From Legionella cincinnatiensis (lineage in GTDB: Bacteria > Pseudomonadota > Gammaproteobacteria > Legionellales > Legionellaceae): a DNA stretch of 64,000 nt. Within the stretch, counting starts at the first letter, position 1; every line of letters begins with the position of its first letter. Below, one piece after another: positions 17,111 to 26,312 of this stretch. The notes below the pieces were generated by a model that did not search any database, was not told the origin of the DNA, and saw only the letters and a list, made by a program, of their open reading frames with translations. The DNA lies in the NCBI RefSeq assembly GCF_900452415.1, contig NZ_UGNX01000001.1, positions 1,488,001 through 1,552,000 on the forward strand. Direction: 5' to 3'. Both the position numbers and the translations under genes were made by a program.

Positions 17111-17917
17111 ATGTGCAGATTTGTTGCCTATATTGGAAAAGAAAATATTTTACTATCTGAACTTTTAATTAAACCAAAAAATTCACTGGTAAAACAAAGC
17201 CTTATTTCTCAAGAATCACACACAGTGACAAATGGGGATGGTTTTGGTGTTGGATGGTATACTCCATTTGATAAAAATCCAGCATTATTTACTTCGTTAT
17301 TTCCTGCATGGAATGATCAAAACCTATCTTATTTGGCAAAAAAAACAAAATCATCACTTTTTTTTGCTCATGTACGAGCCGCAAGTACAGGAGGTATTTC
17401 CCAATTTAATTGCCATCCCTTTATCTATAAAAATTGGCTATTCATGCATAATGGTTGGATTCCCTATTTTGAAAAAATAAGACGTCAAATTCATCATTTG
17501 TTGGAGGATGATATTTATAATTGGATAAAAGGAACAACTGATTCAGAGTTGATATTTGCTTTGTTTTTGCAATTATCAAAACAAATAAAAATTAAAAGTT
17601 CCCAGGATATCCATACAGTATTACTAGAAACCTTAACTCTTATTAATGATTTAGTAAAAAAAAATTATCAAAGAGCCGTATGCTATTTTAATATTTGTAT
17701 TACTAATGGAAAACAGGTAGTAGCATTTCGTTATTGTACCTCTTCTCAAGCTAAACCGGAAACCATGTATTTTGGCAGGGATAAAAATTCTATTTCAGAA
17801 TATGTCATAATCGCATCTGAAAAACTCTCTACAAAAGGGTTTGAATGGAAAATTATTCCTCGAAATCACAGTTTGTTAATTGAGTCTGATTTTAATCTTT
17901 CTTTAAATGAACTTTGA
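17111..17917 (+). CDS. class II glutamine amidotransferase (EgtC/YafJ-like)
   Basis: 268 residues. The start is set at ATG 17111 because the catalytic Cys must be residue 2 after Met removal (MCRFVAYIG); the frame also opens at TTG 17099, which would bury it. Further family marks are NGDGFGVGWY, FAHVRAAS, HPFIYKNWLFMHNGWI and TTDSELIFALF. The N-terminal nucleophile domain hydrolyses glutamine or a related gamma-glutamyl amide. In EgtC it removes glutamate during ergothioneine synthesis, but no other egt genes are nearby, so the substrate is open. Confidence 0.85.
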   Translation: MCRFVAYIGKENILLSELLIKPKNSLVKQSLISQESHTVTNGDGFGVGWYTPFDKNPALFTSLFPAWNDQNLSYLAKKTKSSLFFAHVRAASTGGISQFNCHPFIYKNWLFMHNGWIPYFEKIRRQIHHLLEDDIYNWIKGTTDSELIFALFLQLSKQIKIKSSQDIHTVLLETLTLINDLVKKNYQRAVCYFNICITNGKQVVAFRYCTSSQAKPETMYFGRDKNSISEYVIIASEKLSTKGFEWKIIPRNHSLLIESDFNLSLNEL

Positions 17918-18140
17918 ATCAGTGTGAGTTATCCATAAACTCCAGTATTGGTATGGTAATAAAAGTAATATTTTTTACTAGGTAAATGGTATTATCACTT
18001 AGACTATTCATTAGCAAAATTAATAAATTTTTGTCTATATTCGCAAAAATTCAACTCAAATCATTTAAAGCATGAGCAAATTGTGCTAATTTATGTATAT
18101 TTTATAGGCAATAATGGGTTTCATAGTGAAGGATAAAGAC

Positions 18141-20987
18141 ATGGTTAAACCAGTTCATGTTCTAATAGTTGGTGGTGGTATCGCGGGATTGACTTTGGCT
18201 AATTTATTAATTCATGGTAATAAAAAAGTTAAGTTTCATATAACCCTATTCGAATCTCGGCCATTTTGCGATAGTAATGAGCAAAGTATCGGCGGAGGGA
18301 TAGGGATTTGGCCACCAAGTCAGGCTGTATTAAGAAATATACCAAACTATCAAAACCTTATAGAACAATTTGGTTATATTATGCCATCGCCGAGTTACCG
18401 AGATGCAGAGGGAAAAATATTAGCACGAGCAAATGAAGACTTTGGTGATCGATTTCCTGTTCAGTGTTTAAACCGCGATGATTTAATCAATATGCTCTCA
18501 GCAGGATTAAAAAATAGAGATGATGTTGAAATTATTACGTCACAAAAAATTCGCGGATATGAAAGAGATAATGATCAAATCGTGGTTAATATTGATGGTA
18601 ATAAATATAAAGGTGATTTACTTGTCGCTTGTGATGGGATTCACTCAAAAATTAGAAATTGCCTGATGTCTGAATTAGAACTGCCCCCAGTCCTCGAGAC
18701 CGACCTTGGTTACACATATTTTCGGGCAAATACTCAACTTCCTGCAGATACCCAGCATAAATGGTGGTCTCAAGCATTTGAAACATGGGGAAATGGCACC
18801 TCTAAAAAGTATGGAAATCATGAAATTCGCTTCGGTTATGTGCCACTAAAACCCCCAAATGCCTTCTGGTTTATCGCGGTTAAAACACAAAAAGATCACC
18901 AATATTTATCGCCAATTAATGGTGTGCAGGTAGTTAATGAAGACACCAAGGAATTTCTGAAAGAATTGATTAAAGAATGGAAACCTATTCGAACAGATTC
19001 TGGTGAGATTGTAGTTGATTACGAAGAATTAATTAATTCGACGCACAAAATACTAAGAACGGATATTGCTAAAATTCAAGGAGTTGAACAATTTCCTTGG
19101 ACATCAAAAGATCATCGAGTGGTGTTAATGGGGGATGCTGCTCATGCTACTGCACCGAATATTGCTCAGGGAGCTGGTTTATGTATCGAAGATGCAGCGT
19201 GTTTGGCTTCTAAGCTCAACCGAGTGGATTATTTAGAAGGCATATCTGAGTATGAGCAAGAACGAAAACCCCGTGCTAAAACGGTGCAAAATATTGCAGA
19301 TTTGATTGCATCGGTAGGACAAGTTCAAAACCCGATAATCAAAATGATAAGAAACGGGGTAATGCGCACTGCGAGTAGTCTTTTTCCTTCGCTACAGCGA
19401 AGTATATTTGAATATTTTGTGTCGTTCAGCTTAGGTGGTTCAACGAAATCAAGATATTGGCAAGCTCCTCGATTATCAATAACTGATGATGCGTCATCTT
19501 CTGTATTCGGCAGCATTTTTCCTAAATTCAATCAACTGGATAATCATGTAAAAGAGTTTAAAACTTCGAGTATTGGCGGTAGTGGTACGGGTGTTGTTAC
19601 CGTAGAAAAGCCTTCATCTTTTGCAAAGATACTGGGTGCTTTTGCAGGTTTTCCCCGTGATATGAGTCAGCAACCATTTTATGCGCAAGTAACCAATTTA
19701 TCTAAAGATGTACAACGTTGGAGTAGGGTATTTGGCTATAACACTCCTCAACAGAAAACCTATTCAACCACACACTCGCTCTATCGCGGGTTTAATCAAC
19801 AAATGTATTTAAGTGAGGGTATCGGTGGTTTTCTAGACAAGGCGTTTCGATTTATTTACCAAATAAAACTCCAAGCAGATAAGTCATTAAAATATGAATC
19901 TCAGGGGCTAACATTCTTTGATTCATTCCAAATACCATTACCCACATTTTTATTACCAAAATCAGAGTGGATCGAAAAACCAACGGAAGATGGTTGGAAA
20001 TTTGATGGTAAAATTTCTTTTCCTATGATTGGTACGTTATTGCATTATTATGGTCAATTCCAAATTGACAAAAAAGATGTTGTAACGAATAAAAGAATTA
20101 TTATAGCGGGCGGCTCTGGAATGATTGGCAAAGAGGTTTGTTTGGAGTTTATCAAAAAAGGATATGACGTATATTGTTTAAGTCGCTCTGCACAAACACA
20201 ACTCAATATTGAAGGAGTCAAAGTCAGGCCTATTAATGAAGATTGGTCCGATTTGATTGATAAAAACACCATTATATTGAATTTAAGTGGATCAAATCCA
20301 GGCGCTAACAGATGGACCCCTTCCGTAAAATCAGATATAGCCGAATCACGCTTTCAGGTAATTGACACCATTGTTCAAAACATAGAAAGAGCTCACGAAA
20401 AACCATTAAAATACCTACAAGCTTCCGCAGCGGGATTTTACGGGGATGCTGGCGATACAATTTTGACTGAAGACAGTGAGTCCGTTGTGGGTAGTGATCC
20501 AGGAACAAAATTCCGAGTAGACGTATGTAAGGAAATTGAAGAAAGAGCAAATAAGGCGAATTGCAACGTGGTTAATTTAAGAATTGGACATGTTCTATCT
20601 AATGAAGGCGGTCTTTTACCCTATTATCGATTCGCTGGTTTTTTCTCTGCTGGTCGATTTGGTTCTGGTAATCAATTTGTGCCCTTTGTGCATGTCAAAG
20701 ATGTTGCGAAGGCTATTGAATTTATTGCTAATAATGACACACTTATTGATGGCGCAATAAACATAACTGCCCCACAATCCTGTAGTAATTCTGAAATGTT
20801 GAGAGAATTGCGATTAATTAAATGGGCGCCCGGAGTACCTCTGCCTGAATCTGTATTAAAATTACTAATCGGCGAGTCATCTGTTGTGTTAACAGATTCT
20901 GAGCGAGTCCAACCGAAAAGGTTACTCGAGAGTGGATTCCAATTTGATTACAATACCCTAAATGAATCTTTGCATGGATTGCAGTAG
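18141..20987 (+). CDS. three-domain fusion: FAD monooxygenase, DUF4166, TIGR01777 epimerase
   Basis: 948 residues from ATG 18141, which has GAAGGA 8 nt upstream; ATG 18114 is the alternative. Domain 1 (about 1-400) is a PHBH-type flavin monooxygenase: VLIVGGGIAGLTLANLL binds FAD, and GDAAHATAPNIAQGAGLCIED is the second FAD motif. Domain 2 (about 495-645) matches DUF4166 (YRGFNQQMYLSEG, FFDSFQIPLPTFLLP, TLLHYYGQF). Domain 3 (about 650-940) is an SDR-like TIGR01777 epimerase: IIAGGSGMIGKEV, ASAAGFYGD, NLRIGHVLSNEGGLLP, FVHVKDVAKAIEF. Domains 2 and 3 are often fused elsewhere; the extra monooxygenase is unusual. The substrate is unknown. Confidence 0.85.
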   Translation: MVKPVHVLIVGGGIAGLTLANLLIHGNKKVKFHITLFESRPFCDSNEQSIGGGIGIWPPSQAVLRNIPNYQNLIEQFGYIMPSPSYRDAEGKILARANEDFGDRFPVQCLNRDDLINMLSAGLKNRDDVEIITSQKIRGYERDNDQIVVNIDGNKYKGDLLVACDGIHSKIRNCLMSELELPPVLETDLGYTYFRANTQLPADTQHKWWSQAFETWGNGTSKKYGNHEIRFGYVPLKPPNAFWFIAVKTQKDHQYLSPINGVQVVNEDTKEFLKELIKEWKPIRTDSGEIVVDYEELINSTHKILRTDIAKIQGVEQFPWTSKDHRVVLMGDAAHATAPNIAQGAGLCIEDAACLASKLNRVDYLEGISEYEQERKPRAKTVQNIADLIASVGQVQNPIIKMIRNGVMRTASSLFPSLQRSIFEYFVSFSLGGSTKSRYWQAPRLSITDDASSSVFGSIFPKFNQLDNHVKEFKTSSIGGSGTGVVTVEKPSSFAKILGAFAGFPRDMSQQPFYAQVTNLSKDVQRWSRVFGYNTPQQKTYSTTHSLYRGFNQQMYLSEGIGGFLDKAFRFIYQIKLQADKSLKYESQGLTFFDSFQIPLPTFLLPKSEWIEKPTEDGWKFDGKISFPMIGTLLHYYGQFQIDKKDVVTNKRIIIAGGSGMIGKEVCLEFIKKGYDVYCLSRSAQTQLNIEGVKVRPINEDWSDLIDKNTIILNLSGSNPGANRWTPSVKSDIAESRFQVIDTIVQNIERAHEKPLKYLQASAAGFYGDAGDTILTEDSESVVGSDPGTKFRVDVCKEIEERANKANCNVVNLRIGHVLSNEGGLLPYYRFAGFFSAGRFGSGNQFVPFVHVKDVAKAIEFIANNDTLIDGAINITAPQSCSNSEMLRELRLIKWAPGVPLPESVLKLLIGESSVVLTDSERVQPKRLLESGFQFDYNTLNESLHGLQ

Positions 20988-21066
20988 GAGCGCTTCTTGC
21001 TGAAGGATATACTGGGTTTCGCAATAGAGAAACCCATCCTTCGAATATAGATTCAAGCGTTTATAA

Positions 21067-21309
21067 TCACCTTGGTGTATAACGCGAATCTTCATGAGTT
21101 GAATCAATTGTTGCTTTTTTGATATGGTCTCGAAAATAATGGTGCACTTCCAATAAGCGTTCAGTTTCATCTTGAGTGGGTTTCCATACGGTGGCTGCTT
21201 CAAAATCTGTAACGTATTTTTCAACTCTGGCCAGCACTTTTGCTTGTAACTTAGGATCATATCCATACGTATCAAACTCTCCTTGAATTTCAGTTAAGGT
21301 TATATTCAT
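21067..21309 (-). CDS. small hypothetical protein, 80 residues
   Basis: The protein begins MNITLTEIQGEFDTYGYD and continues as an amphipathic helical sequence (QAKVLARVEKYVTDFEAATVW). No family is recognised. A longer overlapping minus-strand frame (20958-21275) has a much less protein-like composition and is rejected. GGGA lies a few bases before the ATG. The gene is convergent with the fusion monooxygenase. Confidence 0.5.
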   Translation of the reverse strand: MNITLTEIQGEFDTYGYDPKLQAKVLARVEKYVTDFEAATVWKPTQDETERLLEVHHYFRDHIKKATIDSTHEDSRYTPR

Positions 21310-21415
21310 TTCCCATATCTAGCTCAGCGCAGCAAAAAACATCCCAATGATGTATAGTATTAGTGAGTTCTAGAAAGTGTCTTGCATGCAGATAATACAA
21401 AATAACCCAAAATTT

Positions 21416-22576
21416 TTAATTTGATAATATTGGCACTAAAGCACTAGAAAATGAATAGGGGATTCTAGGACCTTTATCATCAGAGGCTTTGCTATCTTCA
21501 TTGATGCTCCAAGTCATCGTCCCACCAAATGAGGACAATCCCTTAATATTTTGATATTCATTTGCTATTTCATTGTAGGTTCCATGCTCTAAGGCACCAT
21601 GCCCTGCGCTTTCGCTCGAATTCGCAGGCTCTCCTATCATGATTTTTGTTTTTGAGTCTTTAGGCAATAATTTTTCTAAACATGGGGCAATTTTGCTAAT
21701 AAACGTAGGGTATGTTTCATCTCCTACATTTTGCCATTGTACAGCACATTGGTTGTTAACTGTAAATCCAGGCGTGTTATATGCTTGTGCAAATATATAA
21801 TCAAAGAGATTGTTACTTATCGCATCGTTATATACTGTTTCGGATCCGGTGTTAACAAATTGTATTGCTGTTCCAGAGGAATCTTGTACTGGGTTTATTT
21901 GAGGGGCACTAGTTATTATTAGTTTATTATTAAGAAGTTTTATTTGCTTTATTAAAGCAGATAAATATTGTTGTCGCTCTGTTGAATTTCCAGGAAAATC
22001 AGTTGTTGAGATATGTTCTAAATCAAAGTCTATGCCATCTAAATTTAGATTTTCTAAATAGTGTACTATGCTTTGTGCGAGTGTCGTACTATTAGTGGTT
22101 CCAGGTTTAAAGGTGTTATTAGCGCCACCGAAAGAAAGTAAGACTTTTACACCTTTGCTGTGAGCAAATGCAACACTATTGGTAAAGTTTGGTATCCACT
22201 CGGGTGGTTCAGGCCACCATTGCACAGAGGGTAAAAAGCAGCCATCAGGCATAGTTGGACCACAGTTTAGATTCATGCCCACTTTATCGCCATCAATAGT
22301 ACCAAATGCAATGACAATTACATTATAGTTATTAGCGATTGCCTCTTCTATACTTATCTTTCCCCAAGATTCTAAATATCCAACCATGTTGTATTTGAGT
22401 GGAACCGTTGTTTGAGATGATAGTCGTTCAGCAAATTTTTCGGCTTGTTGTATTTCTTTTTTCTGTGCATTTTGTGTGGCAACATGAGTATTTTGAGCGG
22501 AAGCATTTGTAGGTATAAAAACCAGAGTAAAATCCAACAAAAAAACGGGTAATACTTTAATCATTAACTTGTTCAT
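21416..22576 (-). CDS. secreted GH18 chitinase
   Basis: 386 residues with a signal peptide (hydrophobic residues 5-22, cleavage near ASA-Q). The GH18 signature DGIDFDLE at 180-187 places the catalytic acid at Glu187. Supporting strands are VKVLLSFGGA, IITSAPQ, FAQAYNTPG and GGTMTWSINED. It hydrolyses chitin by substrate-assisted catalysis. Legionella chitinases of this kind leave the cell by type II secretion and aid survival in amoebae and lungs. Monocistronic, by its spacing. Confidence 0.9.
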   Translation of the reverse strand: MNKLMIKVLPVFLLDFTLVFIPTNASAQNTHVATQNAQKKEIQQAEKFAERLSSQTTVPLKYNMVGYLESWGKISIEEAIANNYNVIVIAFGTIDGDKVGMNLNCGPTMPDGCFLPSVQWWPEPPEWIPNFTNSVAFAHSKGVKVLLSFGGANNTFKPGTTNSTTLAQSIVHYLENLNLDGIDFDLEHISTTDFPGNSTERQQYLSALIKQIKLLNNKLIITSAPQINPVQDSSGTAIQFVNTGSETVYNDAISNNLFDYIFAQAYNTPGFTVNNQCAVQWQNVGDETYPTFISKIAPCLEKLLPKDSKTKIMIGEPANSSESAGHGALEHGTYNEIANEYQNIKGLSSFGGTMTWSINEDSKASDDKGPRIPYSFSSALVPILSN

Positions 22577-23021
22577 AACTAACTCCTTAGATGATAGTTA
22601 TTTGGACAGATTTTTTATTTTATGTATATCACTATAGCTTGTTTTCTTAGCATTTATTCGAAAAGTCCTAATTTTTGCCGACTTCATGCCAATATATTTA
22701 TGGTCTTGATAAAGTGGGGGATTTATTGTCGTTGATATTGGAGACAATAAGCTCTGTTTAAGTTTTACTATGTATTGTTTTTAACGTGAGTTTAGAATAA
22801 AGAATCTATTTTAGATCACGCAATTTAAAAAAAATCTCCCAGTCCCTATTTAAGTCCGTTCAGCCTGAGGAGGGGCAAAATGCCCCGTCTCGAAGGATTT
22901 TATTATTTGTTCTTAGCTATGAGGTTTCATCTTGAGATCTTTTTGGCTGAAAGTTTATCGGAAACCTCATCCTTGTCATGGGATTATTGTTATGCGAAAG
23001 GTGTAAGCCCAGTTTACCACT
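22577..23021. other. non-coding stretch with one hairpin
   Basis: The divergent or tail DNA between the chitinase start and the DUF4169 stop holds no believable gene. The plus frame from 22880 is antisense to the DUF4169 gene and is a shadow. A short perfect hairpin GGGGCA-AAA-TGCCCC lies at 22872-22886, possibly marking transcript ends. Confidence 0.5.
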
Positions 23022-23195
23022 TTATTTGTCTAACTTGTGACCATCTAGAAATCGTTCACTACGTTCATTGTTTTGTTTTTCTATCTGCTTTTCTTGTTTC
23101 GTTCTTCCGAATTTAATGCGATTTTCAGAAGCTTTTTTTTCATTTTCTAAACGATTTTTAGTTTTTCTTTTTTTATTAAGATTAATCACGTTCAT
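23022..23195 (-). CDS. DUF4169 family small protein
   Basis: 57 residues from ATG 23195 (or 58 from the adjacent ATG 23198). The family pattern is clear: MNVINLNKKRKTKNR at the start, then ENRIKFGRTKQEKQ, ending LDGHKLDK. DUF4169 proteins are short, very charged and helical, and are found across proteobacteria without an assigned function. The gene is easy to miss by length cut-offs, and a spurious frame covers it on the other strand. Confidence 0.8.
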   Translation of the reverse strand: MNVINLNKKRKTKNRLENEKKASENRIKFGRTKQEKQIEKQNNERSERFLDGHKLDK

Positions 23196-23198
23196 CAT

Positions 23199-23622
23199 AG
23201 TAACTCTGTTATGTAATATTGTTTATACTATAGCGCATAAAATGTGAAAAGATCATCTCAATAAATAACTCAAAATCCACTGTTATGGGAATGTTGGGAA
23301 TGGAAAACCCAAATTGTAACCCCTCTTTCTCTAACAGTGTATCAAAACATATCCCTGTGCATCGATGAATCCTTGTAACGTTTTCATAAGCCTATCTGCT
23401 GATATACTAACCAAGTCGCCATAAATAAAGTCCAATTAAATTTATTAGTATGTTATATTAAATAATTTAATATGCTTTTATTTTCAGTAAGTTATTTAAT
23501 TTTTAGGATTGATATCCTCGATTGATCCAGATGCTACGTGTAGTTCCACCTAGTTAAGCTGTTAACGCATAAAATGCTCGCAAATAGTTATTGCTATCAG
23601 GTGATTAATAAATCATATAGAA
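23199..23622. other. non-coding stretch
   Basis: About 420 bp, AT-rich, with only short interrupted frames. I see no RNA gene, repeat or recognisable remnant. Confidence 0.45.
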
Positions 23623-24363
23623 TTACCTACAATTGATTGCTTTATGAATATTAATCTCATTTTCTTTATTGGCAGCGAAAGAATCGATATAGCTATTTAA
23701 ATTGGAAATAGCCTGGACATAATTGTTGCAATCATGTCCGGTGATAGACTGAGTGTTTTGGCATACCCTGGAACGACCAATATTACAGTCATAGTTAGAC
23801 ACTCCTCCGAAATCAATCACGTATGCTTTAAACGACTTTCCTTCGTTGTGAATCAAAATGTTAGGCTCCAAAGTATCGTTTTGGTACAAATTTTTAGCAG
23901 CCAAATCGTGTAACGCATGCGCGACAGCTAACCATATTTTAGCTTGATTCAATTTGTCGTCACATTCTATGTTATTTAGCCACCACCCTAACTCTTGGCC
24001 AGGCAAACAGGGTAATATTAATCGCGGACCATTCTCTTGATTGAATACTATCGTTCCTTTTTTATTCGGATAAACAATGTTCCATTTTTTTAGCTCACGT
24101 TCAAACTCTTTTGCCTCAAAAGCAAACAATTCGGAGCGTTTTTTGGGCGTGTCCCCATAAAATGCTATTTTTTTTTCCGGTATTCGCTTGACGATGTATA
24201 GAGGATCATCGGTTCCATTTTTGGCGAAAAATCGACTATCTGCTGAATATCCAGAGGGCGGACGGCTATGGGGCGAATAAGTAACCCCTAAATTTATAAA
24301 AGTTGAGTTCTGTTTTTCTAGCGTAGGAAATTGATAGGAAATTTCTAATTTTTCATTACTCAT
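23623..24363 (-). CDS. protein-kinase-fold protein, effector candidate
   Basis: 246 residues. Kinase landmarks occur in order: Lys59 in LYIVKR (VAIK-like), a hinge-like GPRLILPCLPG near 112-122, the catalytic loop QNDTLEPNIL (Asp163, Asn168) and the metal-binding VIDFGG (Asp184). The HRD His/Arg is replaced (YQND), and the C-lobe after DFG is short, so it is a minimal or atypical kinase. No signal peptide. Small atypical kinases are a common Dot/Icm effector class; host targets cannot be guessed. Confidence 0.7.
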   Translation of the reverse strand: MSNEKLEISYQFPTLEKQNSTFINLGVTYSPHSRPPSGYSADSRFFAKNGTDDPLYIVKRIPEKKIAFYGDTPKKRSELFAFEAKEFERELKKWNIVYPNKKGTIVFNQENGPRLILPCLPGQELGWWLNNIECDDKLNQAKIWLAVAHALHDLAAKNLYQNDTLEPNILIHNEGKSFKAYVIDFGGVSNYDCNIGRSRVCQNTQSITGHDCNNYVQAISNLNSYIDSFAANKENEINIHKAINCR

Positions 24364-24691
24364 GAATAAATAGCTGCACCTTTTTTCATTATTTTACGTC
24401 TTTAAATGGGAAAGAACTATAGTTTATATACGCTTCATAATCAATAAGGAATTGGTAAGACACCAAAATCAACATACCGTTTGTGCTTATTAGACTTCAA
24501 TGATTTTCTTTGAAAACTGCGACTTTTCTTAATACTCCATAAACAGTCAGTAGTGGGTTACGTAGAATGTAAAAGAGAGTCGCTTGCACTAAAAATATAA
24601 GAAATTTAATATGCTCAAAAGTAATAGTAATTGCGATTTTTAGTCATTCGAGGGAGTGTTCTGAGTAAGCAGTTCTGAATAGGGAAGTTTA
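24364..24691. other. non-coding stretch
   Basis: About 330 bp between divergent units, AT-rich with no recognisable gene, repeat or RNA. It presumably carries the promoter for the kinase-like gene. Confidence 0.45.
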
Positions 24692-25291
24692 ATGAAATCA
24701 ATTTTCAATAGCCTGCTATGTTGGCGTTCAATACTTGTGTGCATTGTGCTGCTTATGGCAAATGTGTCGCCATCTCAATCAATGCAGCCCAAACGGGATA
24801 AGCAGACAATACTGTATGCTACGAGAATTCTGGATGTTCGTAGTGGTATCTACCTCAAGAATTCTGCAATCTTGAGAGTGTCTTTCTTGTTCCTACCTTG
24901 TCAGGGCTCGATGCGAGAATAGCCAAGGCGTCTGGTGGATTGTCTTCCGATAGTATTCAGTCATTAGTCAAAGCAAAAAATCAGACATTTTTCTGTGCAA
25001 GACAGATCGGAGTCAAAATTGCTAGCGGCTCTGATCCTGCATCGGCAGAGCGTCATGGCAAAAATGCTGAAGAGCTTAAATCCATGACACGCCGAAAACT
25101 AAATCCGTTGGAAGCAATTCAAGCAGCTACTATCTCTGCAGCAGATTTGCTTGGATATAGGAACAATAGAATCTGGAAAGTTTGCTGATTTGATAGCCGT
25201 TCAGGGCGCTCCTATTGCTGATATCACAAGATTGCAACACGTTAAATTCGTTATGAAAAGTGGAGGAATTATCAAAAATAATCTTACATAG
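24692..25291 (+). pseudogene. secreted metal-dependent amidohydrolase, internally deleted and frameshifted
   Basis: The 5' frame encodes a signal peptide and the first amidohydrolase strands (TILYATRILDVRSGIYLKNSAI). The next frame resumes late in the barrel ([31 protein letters not shown]). A final frame shift near 25160 leads into [18 protein letters not shown] and ends at TAG 25291. This matches imidazolonepropionase-like prolidase/amidohydrolases of about 430 residues. The middle, with the HxH metal site, is gone, so the product cannot be active. Confidence 0.75.
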
Positions 25292-25553
25292 TTCGAGTTA
25301 GAGCAAAAATATGGTTCCTTTCTTTAAAATAGCGGCGTTGTTGTATAGCTCAACAAATGTCTTGGTATAAATCGCGTTATCTGTTTGGTGCTCCTGCTAA
25401 AGAAAGATACTCGGTTTTCATCTAAGATGACTACTTGAGCAATAGATTTTTGTCCCCTATATTTCTTCTGGACTGTCTTATTACACATTATTCATGATTC
25501 CTTTTATAGGAATAGATTACGTGTCTCAAGGCGATATCAAATCTCATCTCAAT

Positions 25554-26042
25554 TTAAATAATTAAAACCTTAGTCCCTGGATTGGCTTTTACCCAATTAG
25601 CCACATATTCGATATAGTTATTTTTACCAACAGCAATGCATCCACGTGTTGAGTAAGGTAAGTTGTTAAACCAACTAAGCCTACTAGATGACTGAGTGGG
25701 TCCATGGATCCCTACATCTCTACCTGTATATCCTGCAGCTAGTTGCTTTGTGGTGGGATAGAGAATGGGAATAAATACTTTAAATTGATTGGATTTTCTT
25801 GGATGAGCTAACCCATATAAACCAATTGGAGTTTTATTATCACCCGCTTGTTTTTTACCGACACCTTTGTTTCCGAGAGCTACTTTAAAGCTCTTAATTA
25901 CAGTACCATGTTTACAAATATTTAAAATTCGCTTTGTGGTGTGTACATTGATTCCGTTTGATAAAGGACAAGTAGCGGTACTGGCGAATAAAGCGACAGG
26001 GAAAAAAATAGAGATCATTAAATAAATTGCTTTTATTTTCAT
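25554..26042 (-). CDS. secreted L,D-transpeptidase (YkuD domain)
   Basis: 162 residues with a signal peptide ending near LFAS-TA. The YkuD signature is complete: DVGIHGP (His113) and STRGCIAV (catalytic Cys135). These periplasmic enzymes form 3-3 cross-links in peptidoglycan or attach proteins to it. The protein is short, only the catalytic domain. It is divergently oriented from the FAD-alanine racemase fusion gene, another possible cell-wall link. Confidence 0.88.
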   Translation of the reverse strand: MKIKAIYLMISIFFPVALFASTATCPLSNGINVHTTKRILNICKHGTVIKSFKVALGNKGVGKKQAGDNKTPIGLYGLAHPRKSNQFKVFIPILYPTTKQLAAGYTGRDVGIHGPTQSSSRLSWFNNLPYSTRGCIAVGKNNYIEYVANWVKANPGTKVLII

Positions 26043-26165
26043 TTAAGTAGACCAATATTGTTTAAATTGGGCAATAATTATTCCATAATATTGCCTTTAT
26101 TCATAGGGGTTGACAGGCTAAATTTTTATTATTTTTCAATTGAAGAAACATCAAATAGGTCTTAA

Positions 26166-26312
26166 ACAGCGTCCAATTGGTATAGTAAGCAAAAATATCG
26201 TAGCCTAATTTGTAAGATTACTGATATTAGCCCTCCATTCTCTTTACAAGTACTTAAAGAAAAAAAGAAAATATTAGAAGAAGAAAAATTAGAAATGGCC
26301 CTTATTAAATGA
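26166..26312 (+). other. open-frame remnant coupled to the racemase fusion gene
   Basis: A 48-codon frame with no usable start reads NWYSKQKYRSLICKI and later LKEKKKILEEEKLEMALIK, then stops at TGA 26310, overlapping the ATG at 26309 (ATGA). The sequence looks protein-like, and the overlap suggests it was once the 3' end of a co-translated upstream gene. No family is recognised. Confidence 0.35.

Noticed and set aside
20958-21275. 105-codon minus-strand frame overlapping the 80-residue ORF
   Set aside because: Its composition (many Met, Gln, Trp and Cys in no domain pattern) is that of a shadow, and the overlapping 80-residue frame looks more natural.
22880-23116. 78-codon plus-strand ORF
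   Set aside because: It is antisense to the DUF4169 gene, which has a clear family signature; the plus frame has none.
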